From an uncultured Sphingomonadales bacterium (lineage in GTDB: Bacteria; Pseudomonadota; Alphaproteobacteria; Sphingomonadales; Sphingomonadaceae), in NCBI GenBank assembly GCA_903834285.1, contig CAILIO010000399.1, forward strand, positions 1-32,054: a stretch of 32,054 bases of DNA, written 5' to 3'. Positions within the stretch are counted from its first letter, which is position 1. Every line of letters starts with the position of its first letter. The position numbers were made by a program, and so were the translations under genes. This document shows positions 1 to 6,735 of the stretch, piece after piece. The notes beneath the pieces are model-generated. The model was not told the DNA's origin, did no database searches, and saw nothing but the letters and a program-made list of their open reading frames with translations.

Positions 1-1153
1 CGCATTCGAGCGCATCGGTCTCGCTGTCCCACAGCCAGATCGAGGGGAGCGGGACGCCGTTGAAGGTCGTGGTCTTGACCATCGAGTAATGCGCCTGATC
101 GAGGAACGCGAAGCGCGTGCCGGGCTCGCAGGGCTGGCCCATGCGGTAATCGCCGATGACGTCACCCGCGAGACACGAAGGGCCGCCAAGGCGGACGGGC
201 GCATCGCCCTCCCCATCCTCGTATTCGTCGAGCGGGAGTTCGCCGAGCATGGCAGGGCGATAGGGTGCCTCGATCACATCGGGCATATGGCAGGTGGCGG
301 AAATGTCGGTGACGGCGAGGTTCATGCCGTTCCAGTGCGTGTCGAGCACCGTGCCAACGAGAATGCCCGCATCAAGCGCAACCGCCTCGCCTGGCTCAAG
401 GTAGATTTCACATCCGGTTTCCAGCTTAACCGCTTGCAGAAACGCGACAAGCTCGTCACGCTGGTAGTCCGCGCGGGTCACATGGTGCCCGCCGCCGAAG
501 TTGAGCCATTTGAGTTGGCCGAAGTACGGCGCGATATGCGGCTTCAGCGCGGCCCAAGTGCGTTCAAGGGGCGCGAAATCCTGCTCGCACAGCGAATGGA
601 AATGGAGACCGCTGACGCCTTCGAGATGCTCCGCCTTCAGCTGATCGACCGGGAAGCCAAGGCGCGAATGCGGAGCGCAGGGATCATAACGCGGCACTTC
701 ACCTTCGGCGTGCAAAGGATTGATCCGGATGCCGATATCGAAGGCTTCACCTGCTTTGCGGGCTGCTGCAAGTTCGGGTGCAAAGCGGGCGTGCTGGCCG
801 GGGGTGTTGAAAATCACATGGTCTGACAGGCGCAGGATCTCGGGCAGGTCCTCGGCCTTGTAGGCGGCGCAGTAGGTCGCGACTTCGCCGCTGTAATGCT
901 CGGCGGCAAGACGCGCTTCCCATAGGCCCGAAGTGCAGACGCCGTCGAGGTATTCGCCAATGATGGGCGCTACGCGCCACATCGAGAACGCCTTCATGGC
1001 GGCAAGCACCTTGATCCCGGCGTGGTCCCGGATATCGGCCAGCACCGCGAGATTGGCGCGCAGGCGGGCAGCATCGACCACGAAGGCCGGGCTATCGACG
1101 CGGGTGAGATCGAAGTGGGCAAAAGCGCCCGGATCGCCGGCTTTGGTTTCCAT
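1..1153 (-). CDS. nspC: Carboxynorspermidine decarboxylase NspC (3' end cut by window edge)
   Basis: Pyridoxal-phosphate decarboxylase of the alanine-racemase fold that removes CO2 from carboxynorspermidine or carboxyspermidine, the last step of the alternative polyamine pathway in the cytoplasm. The frame is open from the ATG at 1153 to the window edge, giving 384 codons; family members are only slightly longer, so roughly the last dozen residues are missing. Visible marks are AMKAFSMW near residue 52 (Lys54 is the likely PLP Schiff-base lysine), the FHSLCE segment, the WLNFGGGHH glycine-rich phosphate-binding stretch, YLEPGEAV and the C-terminal MVKTTTFNGVPLPS block. Lys54 sits where this family has its lysine, and the C-terminal block separates it from diaminopimelate and ornithine decarboxylases. 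It lies 145 bases downstream of serC on the same strand. Its GGGGAGAGGG ribosome-binding region is part of an intergenic inverted repeat. Confidence 0.93.
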   Translation of the reverse strand, partial: METKAGDPGAFAHFDLTRVDSPAFVVDAARLRANLAVLADIRDHAGIKVLAAMKAFSMWRVAPIIGEYLDGVCTSGLWEARLAAEHYSGEVATYCAAYKAEDLPEILRLSDHVIFNTPGQHARFAPELAAARKAGEAFDIGIRINPLHAEGEVPRYDPCAPHSRLGFPVDQLKAEHLEGVSGLHFHSLCEQDFAPLERTWAALKPHIAPYFGQLKWLNFGGGHHVTRADYQRDELVAFLQAVKLETGCEIYLEPGEAVALDAGILVGTVLDTHWNGMNLAVTDISATCHMPDVIEAPYRPAMLGELPLDEYEDGEGDAPVRLGGPSCLAGDVIGDYRMGQPCEPGTRFAFLDQAHYSMVKTTTFNGVPLPSIWLWDSETDALEC

Positions 1154-1158
1154 TTCTT

Positions 1159-1290
1159 CTCCCTCTCCCCTTCAGGGGAGAGGGCCGGGGAGAGGGGAAT
1201 GGGTCTCGTCCGGCCCTGTGGTTGGATGGGGTTCGGGAGGTTGGCGTGTTTGCCCCTCTCCCAACCCTCTCCCCTGAAGAGGAGAGGGCT
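1159..1290. repeat. Pair of inverted REP-like palindromes between serC and nspC
   Basis: Two hairpin units lie in opposite orientation. Unit one (1161-1184) has perfect 10-base arms CCCTCTCCCC / GGGGAGAGGG around the loop TTCA. Unit two (1265-1288) has the same left arm, loop TGAA and right arm GAGGAGAGGG, one mismatch. Each unit is flanked on its inner side by a G-rich tail (CCGGGGAGAGGGG in unit one, its complement-like CCCCTCTCCCAA in unit two), so the whole is an inverted doublet about 130 bases long with a 60-70 base spacer. This is the layout of REP doublets (REPINs/BIMEs). A related hairpin lies at 31691-31715. No tyrosine transposase of the RAYT kind is in the window. Confidence 0.7.
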
Positions 1291-1298
1291 CAAGGTGG

Positions 1299-2429
1299 TC
1301 AGGCGGGTGCGTGGACTTCGGCCCAGGCCCAATCGAGCCAGGGGCCGAGATCGGCGATATCGGCGGCATCGACCGTCGCGCCGCACCACACGCGCAGGCC
1401 CGGCGGGGCATCGCGGTATCCGGCGATGTCAAAAGCCGCGCCGGCTTTTTCGAGCAGGCCCGCAAACGCCTTGATCAGTGCTTCGTCCGCGCCTTCGACG
1501 GTGAGGCACACCGAAGTCATCGAGCGCGAAGCGGGATCGGCGGCGAGGTGGCCGAGCCACGCACGCTCCTCAACCAGCGTGTCGAGCGCGGCGGCATTGG
1601 CCGCGCACCGCGCCTTCAGGCCTTCGAGCCCGCCGACCGACTTGGCCCACTCGAGCGCGAAGATCGCGTCTTCGACTGCGAGCATCGAGGGGGTGTTGAT
1701 CGTCTCGCCCTTGAACACGCCCTCGGTGAGCTTGCCCTTGGAAACGAGGCGGAACACTTTCGGCAGCGGCCACGCGGGGGTGTAAGTCTCGAGCCGTTCG
1801 ACCGCGCGAGGGCCGAGCACGATCACCCCGTGGCCGCCCTCACCGCCGAGAACCTTCTGCCACGAGAACGTCGCGACATCGATCTTGTCCCACGGAATAT
1901 CATAGGCAAACACCGCGCTGGTCGCGTCGGCAAAGGACAGGCCCTCGCGATCGTCCGGGATCCAGTCGCCGTTCGGCACGCGCACGCCCGAAGTGGTGCC
2001 GTTCCAGGTGAAAAGCACGTCGGTCGACCAATCGACCGCAGCGAGATCGGGGATCGCGCCATAATCGGCGCGCATCACCGTGGGATCGATCTTCAGCTGC
2101 TTGACCGCATCGGTGACCCAGCCCTCACCAAAGCTCTCCCACGCCAAAGTCGTCACCGGGCGCGCGCCGAGCATCGTCCACATCGCCATTTCAAAGGCGC
2201 CGGTGTCAGACCCCGGAACCACGCCGATGCGGTGCGTATCGGGCAGCTGCAGCACCTCGCGCATCAGGTCGATGCAGAGCTGCAGACGCGTCTTGCCGAT
2301 CTTCGAGCGATGCGAACGCCCGAGCACTTCGGTCATGAGTTTGGCGGGATCATATCCGGGCGGCTTGGCGCAGGGGCCGGACGAGAAGTGAGGGCGCGCG
2401 GGTTTGCGCGCCGGCATCGAAACAGTCAT
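1299..2429 (-). CDS. serC: Phosphoserine aminotransferase SerC
   Basis: PLP enzyme that transaminates 3-phosphohydroxypyruvate with glutamate to give 3-phosphoserine, step two of serine synthesis; homologues also act in PLP synthesis. The protein is 376 residues, usual for the alphaproteobacterial SerC subfamily. Visible marks are HFSSGPCAKPPG near the N terminus, LGRSHRS, VVPGSDTGAFE, FTWNGTTSGVR, and FSWQKVLGGEGGHG, whose Lys192 is the expected Schiff-base lysine. The frame extends upstream to 2513, but I chose the ATG at 2429 because AGGAGA lies six bases before it and the upstream codons overlap the promoter and leader. In many Rhizobiales serC is followed by serA; here it is followed by a repeat doublet and nspC, so serA is elsewhere or not adjacent. 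Confidence 0.96.
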   Translation of the reverse strand: MTVSMPARKPARPHFSSGPCAKPPGYDPAKLMTEVLGRSHRSKIGKTRLQLCIDLMREVLQLPDTHRIGVVPGSDTGAFEMAMWTMLGARPVTTLAWESFGEGWVTDAVKQLKIDPTVMRADYGAIPDLAAVDWSTDVLFTWNGTTSGVRVPNGDWIPDDREGLSFADATSAVFAYDIPWDKIDVATFSWQKVLGGEGGHGVIVLGPRAVERLETYTPAWPLPKVFRLVSKGKLTEGVFKGETINTPSMLAVEDAIFALEWAKSVGGLEGLKARCAANAAALDTLVEERAWLGHLAADPASRSMTSVCLTVEGADEALIKAFAGLLEKAGAAFDIAGYRDAPPGLRVWCGATVDAADIADLGPWLDWAWAEVHAPA

Positions 2430-2486
2430 GTAGTCTCTCCTTGCAGAGAGCACGCGCGGCGTTGGGACCGCGTGGCCCGGCGCCGC
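2430..2486 (-). ncRNA. Structured 5' leader of serC, resembling the alphaproteobacterial serC RNA motif
   Basis: Reading the minus strand into serC, the leader folds into two hairpins. The first has an outer stem GCGGCG / CGCCGC (2481-2486 with 2456-2461) and an inner stem GGGCC / GGUCC with an ACGC loop, joined by a small internal loop. The second is CUCUC-UGCAAG-GAGAG just before the start codon, so the AGGAGA ribosome binding site lies in its loop and 3' arm. A hairpin that hides the Shine-Dalgarno site directly before serC matches the layout of the described serC motif of alphaproteobacteria, a putative cis-regulatory RNA. I recognise it by layout and GGUCCCAACG-type core, not by a covariance search. 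If the promoter at 2486-2513 is right, the outermost base pairs of hairpin one may not be transcribed. Confidence 0.6.
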
Positions 2487-2513
2487 TTCTAGTGGCAGAG
2501 GCGATCCTGTCAA
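2486..2513 (-). promoter_or_regulatory. Promoter of serC
   Basis: On the minus strand a perfect TTGACA (-35, 2508-2513) is followed after 16 bases by TAGAAG (-10, 2486-2491). The predicted transcript start is near 2479, about 50 bases before the serC ATG, just ahead of the inner GGGCC/GGUCC hairpin of the leader. Confidence 0.55.
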
Positions 2514-2550
2514 CCTGCGCCGGTGGGGGGGGCTCCTCTTAAGGTCTGCG

Positions 2551-2567
2551 CTAAGCCCAAATTAACC
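2551..2567. promoter_or_regulatory. CtrA-like box upstream of the extensin-like gene
   Basis: CTAA, seven bases, then TTAACC closely matches the alphaproteobacterial CtrA full site (TTAA-N7-TTAA). It sits 23 bases before the ATG of the extensin-like lipoprotein and between that gene and the divergent serC promoter. Only one mismatch to the core is seen. A single site in one promoter region can arise by chance, so function is inference. Confidence 0.3.
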
Positions 2568-2589
2568 ATGTCGGCCGCACACTCGCCGC

Positions 2590-3273
2590 ATGGTATTCCG
2601 CCCTGCCTTCGCCCGTTTCATGCTGCTGATGCTGACCCTTTCGGCGATGCTGACGGGCTGCGTCGGCGCTCCCGAACCGGCGCGCAGCCCGGTGCGCACG
2701 GCCACCACCTGGAACCCGCCAATTGCGCCCGAAGGCCGCATGTGCCTTGCCAACCTGAGCAAGACATACGCGAACTTCACCCCGCTGCCGGACCAGTATT
2801 ACGGCGCGGGCTGCTCGGCGGTCGGCGCGGTGCGGCTCGCTTCGCTGCGCAGCGACGAGGGCATGTTGCAGGTTTCAAACCTTGGCCCGGTGACGTGCCC
2901 GCTGGCGAGCACGCTGTCCGGCTGGGCGCGCTTTGGCGTGGACCGCGCGGCGCGGGTCATCCTCGGCAGCCCGCTGATGCGCATCGAGACGATGGGCAGC
3001 TATTCCTGCCGCACCGTGGCGGGAACCTCGCGCCTCTCCGCCCATGCCAGCGCCAATGCGGTGGACGTGAGCGGCTTCGTGCTGGCGGATGGCCGACGAA
3101 TCACAGTGCTGCGCGATTGGGACAACGAAGACCCGCAGATCCGCGCGTTCCTCAGCACGATCCGCGACAGCGCGTGCAAGCGCTTCGGCACGGTGCTCAC
3201 CCCGGCGTACAACGCCGCGCACCGCGATCACTTCCACCTCGAGGTAGGCAATACGCGGCCGTTCTGCCGTTAG
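2590..3273 (+). CDS. Extensin-like family lipoprotein, probable LAS-type murein peptidase
   Basis: A 227-residue envelope protein of the extensin-like C-terminal family, which shares the fold of LAS peptidases (M15, LytM-like). Residues 1-23 form a lipoprotein signal ending LTGC, so Cys24 is the predicted lipidated residue. The catalytic domain follows from about residue 50. SAHASANAVDV (His152, Asp159) and HRDHFHLE (His214, His216) match the zinc-binding motifs of this fold. Six further cysteines (52, 75, 103, 140, 196, 226) could form disulfides in the periplasm. Expected role is trimming or cross-link editing of peptidoglycan at the outer membrane; the substrate is not known from sequence. 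It is divergent from serC and convergent with the FixJ-like regulator, 26 bases away. Confidence 0.85.
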   Translation: MVFRPAFARFMLLMLTLSAMLTGCVGAPEPARSPVRTATTWNPPIAPEGRMCLANLSKTYANFTPLPDQYYGAGCSAVGAVRLASLRSDEGMLQVSNLGPVTCPLASTLSGWARFGVDRAARVILGSPLMRIETMGSYSCRTVAGTSRLSAHASANAVDVSGFVLADGRRITVLRDWDNEDPQIRAFLSTIRDSACKRFGTVLTPAYNAAHRDHFHLEVGNTRPFCR

Positions 3274-3299
3274 AACCCGGAGCCCGCTCCGCAATTCCC

Positions 3300-3920
3300 T
3301 CAGGCCGCGATATCCCCCAGTCCGCTGGCTTCGATGCGCAGGCGGACGGCTTCGGCGGCATGGCGGGCGCCGAGCTTGCCCATCATCTTCATACGGTGAA
3401 TTTCCACGGTGCGCGGGCTGATTTCGAGTTCGCGGGCGATGGCCTTGTTGCTGCAGCCTTCGGCCAGCCGGTCCAGCACCTCACGCTCACGCATCGAGAG
3501 GCGGGCGATGCGCTGGCGGGCTTCGGCGGCGCGGGCGCGCTGCTGGCGCTGCGCATCGGCCTCGCGCGCGCAGCGGGCCACGGCCTCGTTCAGCGGGGCG
3601 ATCTGTTCGGGAACGGTGAGATAATCCAGTGCGCCGGCCTTGATGGCGGAGACCACCGCGTTGATCGTGGGTGCCTCCGCGATCGCGATGATCGGCAGCC
3701 ATTGCCCCGCGCGCACCATCGCGGCGACGAGGTTGGATACCCCCTCCCCCACCGGCTCATCCTGCGCGAGAACGAGACCGCCCGATGGAGCATGGCTGAG
3801 CAGCTCATCCGCATGGGCATAGATTTCCGCATGATGCCCTGCGGCAAATGCGAGACGAGCGAGCTGGGCCCGGCGGGCGGAGTCGCTATCGAGGATGTGG
3901 AGAGTGGCGCGTTCGATCAT
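3300..3920 (-). CDS. FixJ/LuxR-family regulator with a degenerate receiver domain
   Basis: A 206-residue DNA-binding regulator. Residues 6-118 have the size and hydrophobic pattern of a response-regulator receiver, and residues 139-200 are a LuxR/FixJ helix-turn-helix (LSMREREVLDRLAEG, then ISPRTVEIHRMKMMGKLG). The receiver has lost its switch residues: aligning GLVLAQDEP with the usual VVTDxRMP puts Ala52 at the phosphoacceptor Asp, the conserved Thr is Ala within IIAIAEA, and the Lys of YLTKP is Val103 (YLTVP). Asp11 and Asp13 remain near the acidic pocket. It is therefore probably not switched by ordinary phosphorylation. No histidine kinase gene is adjacent. The start is the ATG at 3920; the ribosome site is weak and a GGTTAACC sequence lies directly in front of it. 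Confidence 0.85.
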   Translation of the reverse strand: MIERATLHILDSDSARRAQLARLAFAAGHHAEIYAHADELLSHAPSGGLVLAQDEPVGEGVSNLVAAMVRAGQWLPIIAIAEAPTINAVVSAIKAGALDYLTVPEQIAPLNEAVARCAREADAQRQQRARAAEARQRIARLSMREREVLDRLAEGCSNKAIARELEISPRTVEIHRMKMMGKLGARHAAEAVRLRIEASGLGDIAA

Positions 3921-4012
3921 GGGTTAACCAAACCACGAACACGGCTTTCCACGCCAACGAGGTTAGTTTCGTTCTGAACCCACTAGCGCCATGAATGCGG
4001 GCACCATGCCCC

Positions 4013-4045
4013 AATTCCTTAGGGAATTATGCTCCGGAATGGAGC
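4013..4045. repeat. Two tandem small inverted repeats in the gap between the regulator and anbu
   Basis: Within the 239-base gap 3921-4159 lie AATTCC-TTAG-GGAATT (4013-4028, perfect 6-base arms) and GCTCC-GGAAT-GGAGC (4031-4045, perfect 5-base arms), two bases apart. They are upstream of the minus-strand regulator gene (its start is at 3920) and downstream of anbu. The AT-rich first repeat stands out from the GC-rich surroundings and could be an operator; the pair could also end anbu transcripts. No gene is seen in the rest of the gap. Confidence 0.4.
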
Positions 4046-4159
4046 CAGTTCGCCCGCAATGGTGCTAAGTAAGCCCCCTTCGGCGCATCCCGCATTGCGA
4101 ACCCATATGGATAAGGGATTTCCCGTATCTCCGCGCGCGTTAACGAAACGGGGCGCTGA

Positions 4160-4909
4160 TCAGCTTGCCCGATCTTCAAAGCTGTAATCGGGCAGCGAGT
4201 AGAACGCCGAGCGCAGCGCCTCGCCCCAGCTCGAAGATATCAGCTTGAAGAAGGGATCCTCGGCCGTAATCCGCTTGTGGTGCAGGGCTTCGAACCGGTC
4301 GCGCTCGATCACCATGAGATCGAACGGCAGGCCGACCGAGAGATTGGCAGCCAGCGTCGAATCGAACGAGACCATGAGCAGCTTGACCGCATCCTCGAAG
4401 CTCATGCCCTTGTCGTAGCCGCGCACGAGGATCGGGCGGCCGTACTTGGTCTCGCCGATCTGGAAAAAAGGCGTATCGAACGAGGCTTCGATGAAATTGC
4501 CTTCGGGGTAGATCAGGAACAGGCGCGGCTCCATGTCCTTGATCTGGCCGGCGACGATCATCGAGGCCGTGAAGCGCGGGCCCTCGCTCTGCATGCCGGA
4601 TTCCTGCCGGCCTTCGATCACGTCGCTCAGCAGCCGGCCGACAATCGTCGCGACCTGGAACATCGTCGGCGCATCGAGAATCGAGGGCCGCCGTTCCTCC
4701 GGCGCCTTGTTGCGTTCCTCCAGTTGGCTGATCACCGATTGCGTCGTCGCGAGATTGCCCGCGGTCATGATGGTGATGATCCGCTCGCCCGGCACCGACC
4801 AGGTGAACATCTTGCGGAACGTGGAAATGTTATCGACGCCCGAATTCGTGCGGGTGTCGCTCATCAGCACGAGGCCCTTGTCGAGCACCATCCCCACGCA
4901 ATACGTCAT
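4160..4909 (-). CDS. Anbu, proteasome-type peptidase (ancestral beta subunit)
   Basis: A 249-residue protein of the bacterial proteasome-like family called Anbu, an N-terminal nucleophile hydrolase. The start MTYCVGMV places Thr directly after Met, so Met removal would expose Thr1. Counting from that Thr, Asp17 (in SDTRTN) and Lys32 (in TFRKMF) stand at or next to the catalytic Asp17 and Lys33 of proteasome beta subunits. No propeptide is present, unlike actinobacterial proteasomes. The start at 4909 is supported by GGGGCAGGA upstream. It is the last gene of a minus-strand operon, 35 bases behind the transglutaminase-like gene. Family members form ring or spiral assemblies; clear protein substrates have not been established to my knowledge. 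No HslV-type or ATPase partner (HslU, Mpa) is nearby. Confidence 0.9.
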   Translation of the reverse strand: MTYCVGMVLDKGLVLMSDTRTNSGVDNISTFRKMFTWSVPGERIITIMTAGNLATTQSVISQLEERNKAPEERRPSILDAPTMFQVATIVGRLLSDVIEGRQESGMQSEGPRFTASMIVAGQIKDMEPRLFLIYPEGNFIEASFDTPFFQIGETKYGRPILVRGYDKGMSFEDAVKLLMVSFDSTLAANLSVGLPFDLMVIERDRFEALHHKRITAEDPFFKLISSSWGEALRSAFYSLPDYSFEDRAS

Positions 4910-4944
4910 CGGTCCTGCCCCTTTATCCGGACTCGCGCGCGGGC

Positions 4945-5757
4945 TCACTGTTCCACACGCTGCTGTGCAACGGCAAGCGTCACGTGCAGGGTTTCGTCGT
5001 AAGCGCCGTATCGGATACCGGTTACCGGCGCGGCATCGCGGTAATCTCTGCCGGTGGCAACCCGGACATAGTGCGGATCGGGCGATATCCCGTTGGAAAT
5101 GTCGAAGCCGACCCAGCCGAGCCCTTCGACCATGGCTTCGGCCCAGGCGTGGCCGGCATCCTGCTCGACCCGGTCCTTCACCATCAGGTAGCCGCTCACA
5201 TAGCGCGCGGGCACGCCCAAGGCGCGGGCGGCAGCGATGAACACGTGGGCATGATCCTGGCAGACGCCGTGCCCCGCGGCGAGCACAGCCTCCGCGCTGC
5301 TCGCGGTATCGGTATGGCCCGCGGCATATTCGACCGATCCGCGCACGAGGTCGGACAGTGCATGGAGCTTTTCCAGTGTGTCCTGCTTGCCCGAGAGGCC
5401 CGCAAGCAGCGCCCGGAGGCGCGGGCCGCCAGTGGTGAGCTCGGTTGGCTGGCGGAAGTGCCACAGCGGCAGATAGCCCGCGTGATGGCCGACGATGCCG
5501 GACTTGTCGCTGGTGTCGACCACGCCCTCGCAGCGGATTGTCACTTCGGTCACGCCCGGCTCGAATGCAATCAGCGTGACGTGGTTGGCGTTCTCGTCGT
5601 CATATTCGACTTCCCGCCGCGCGCCTTCGAGACTGATCTTCCAGGCGGCGATCGACTGGCCCGCGCTCGTCTTGGGTGTCAGGCGCAGGCGCTGAAGCCC
5701 GCGCGAGGCGGGAGCGGAAAACGTGTAATGCGTGGTATGATCAACCGAGAGCCGCAA
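4945..5757 (-). CDS. Transglutaminase-like cysteine protease of the Anbu operon
   Basis: A 270-residue protein with an N-terminal beta-rich domain typical of bacterial transglutaminase-like proteins (HTTHYTFSAP start, residues 5-90) and a transglutaminase-like core (about 120-225). The catalytic triad is visible: Cys166 in GHGVCQDHAH, His203 in AGHAWAEA and Asp219 in GFDISNG. Such enzymes usually act as peptidases or amidases. I chose the TTG at 5757 because AGGGGAA lies nine bases upstream and the protein then starts with the family-typical RLSVDHTT. The frame stays open further upstream but runs through the end of the alpha-E gene. It lies between the alpha-E and Anbu genes, 29 and 35 bases away, so one operon. 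Its probable role is to cut or release what the ATP-grasp enzyme attaches; this is inference. Confidence 0.9.
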   Translation of the reverse strand: MRLSVDHTTHYTFSAPASRGLQRLRLTPKTSAGQSIAAWKISLEGARREVEYDDENANHVTLIAFEPGVTEVTIRCEGVVDTSDKSGIVGHHAGYLPLWHFRQPTELTTGGPRLRALLAGLSGKQDTLEKLHALSDLVRGSVEYAAGHTDTASSAEAVLAAGHGVCQDHAHVFIAAARALGVPARYVSGYLMVKDRVEQDAGHAWAEAMVEGLGWVGFDISNGISPDPHYVRVATGRDYRDAAPVTGIRYGAYDETLHVTLAVAQQRVEQ

Positions 5758-5786
5758 GCGCCAGAATTCCCCTAATCCCAAAAGGC

Positions 5787-6734
5787 CTAATCGATGAAGC
5801 GATAGTCGTACTGGATCTGGTTGGCGAGCCGCGTGTTCCGGCTGATGAACTTCGCGATATATTCGTGCAGGCCCTGCTCGAAGATCGCGTCGATCGTGAT
5901 CGTGTGCAAGTCGCAATCGGCTTCGCGCAATATGGCGTGGGCATCGGTCTCGCAGCCATATTCGCGCGCGAGGTGCGCGAGATTGCTCCTGAGTTTGCCG
6001 TAGCAGAACGCGAGACTGCGCGGGAAGCGGCTGTCGAGAATGAGGAATTCGGCGATCCCGCGCGCTTCCATGCGGCCCGCATTGAGCCAGCGGTAGGCCC
6101 GCTCACCCGCGAGGGAGCGCAGCACGTTTTCCCACTGCACGTTATCGAGGCTGGAGCCGACATACGAAATCGAGGGCAGCAGCACATAGTATTTCACATC
6201 GAGGATGCGCGCGGTGTTGTCCGCCCGCTCGATGAAGCTGCCGATGCGGGCGAAATTGTAGATCTCGTTGCGCAACATGGTGCCTTCCATCGCGCCGCGC
6301 ACCTGGGTCGACTGGCGGCGGATGGTATCGAGCACCGCGCCGAGGCGGGTTTCGGTGACGGGCCGGGCAAGCAGGTCGCGCATGCGCAGCCAGCTGTCGT
6401 TGACCGATTCCCAGACCTCGCGCGTGATCCCGGCGCGGACCATCCGCGCATTGGTGCGCGCGAGTTCGCACATCGCGAGGACGTTGCCGGGATTGTCCCG
6501 GTCGCGCAGAATAAAGTTGATCACGTTGTGGCCAGCATAGTCGCTGCCGAACTTCGCCTCGTAGAGCGGGCGCAGGCCGAGCGTGACCACGACCGAGCGC
6601 CACTCGTCGCTCGCATCGCGCGCATCGCGGGTGAGCGCCATGCGGAAGCCGGCCTCAACCAGGCGCGCGGTGTTTTCCGCCCGCTCGAGACTGCGGAACA
6701 GCCAGAAAATGCCGTTGGCGGAGCGTCCCAACAT
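5787..6734 (-). CDS. Alpha-E domain protein (DUF403 family)
   Basis: A 315-residue, mostly helical, soluble protein of the alpha-E family, whose biochemical role is unknown. An internal duplication is visible: ERAENTAR at residues 17-24 and ERADNTAR at 169-176, each followed by a long helix. Other conserved stretches are MLGRSANGIFWLFRSLERAE and the region around residues 240-260. The start is the ATG at 6734, one base after the stop of the ATP-grasp gene, so the two are translationally coupled. Alpha-E proteins occur almost always with a circularly permuted ATP-grasp protein and a transglutaminase-like protease, as here. They have been proposed to assist peptide-bond or amide synthesis, but no reaction has been shown that I know of. 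Confidence 0.9.
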   Translation of the reverse strand: MLGRSANGIFWLFRSLERAENTARLVEAGFRMALTRDARDASDEWRSVVVTLGLRPLYEAKFGSDYAGHNVINFILRDRDNPGNVLAMCELARTNARMVRAGITREVWESVNDSWLRMRDLLARPVTETRLGAVLDTIRRQSTQVRGAMEGTMLRNEIYNFARIGSFIERADNTARILDVKYYVLLPSISYVGSSLDNVQWENVLRSLAGERAYRWLNAGRMEARGIAEFLILDSRFPRSLAFCYGKLRSNLAHLAREYGCETDAHAILREADCDLHTITIDAIFEQGLHEYIAKFISRNTRLANQIQYDYRFID

Positions 6735-6735
6735 A

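Noticed and set aside
1311..2492. Long plus-strand open frame (393 codons) opposite serC
   Set aside because: Antisense shadow of serC in GC-rich DNA; composition is Arg/Ala/Gly/His-rich without family features.
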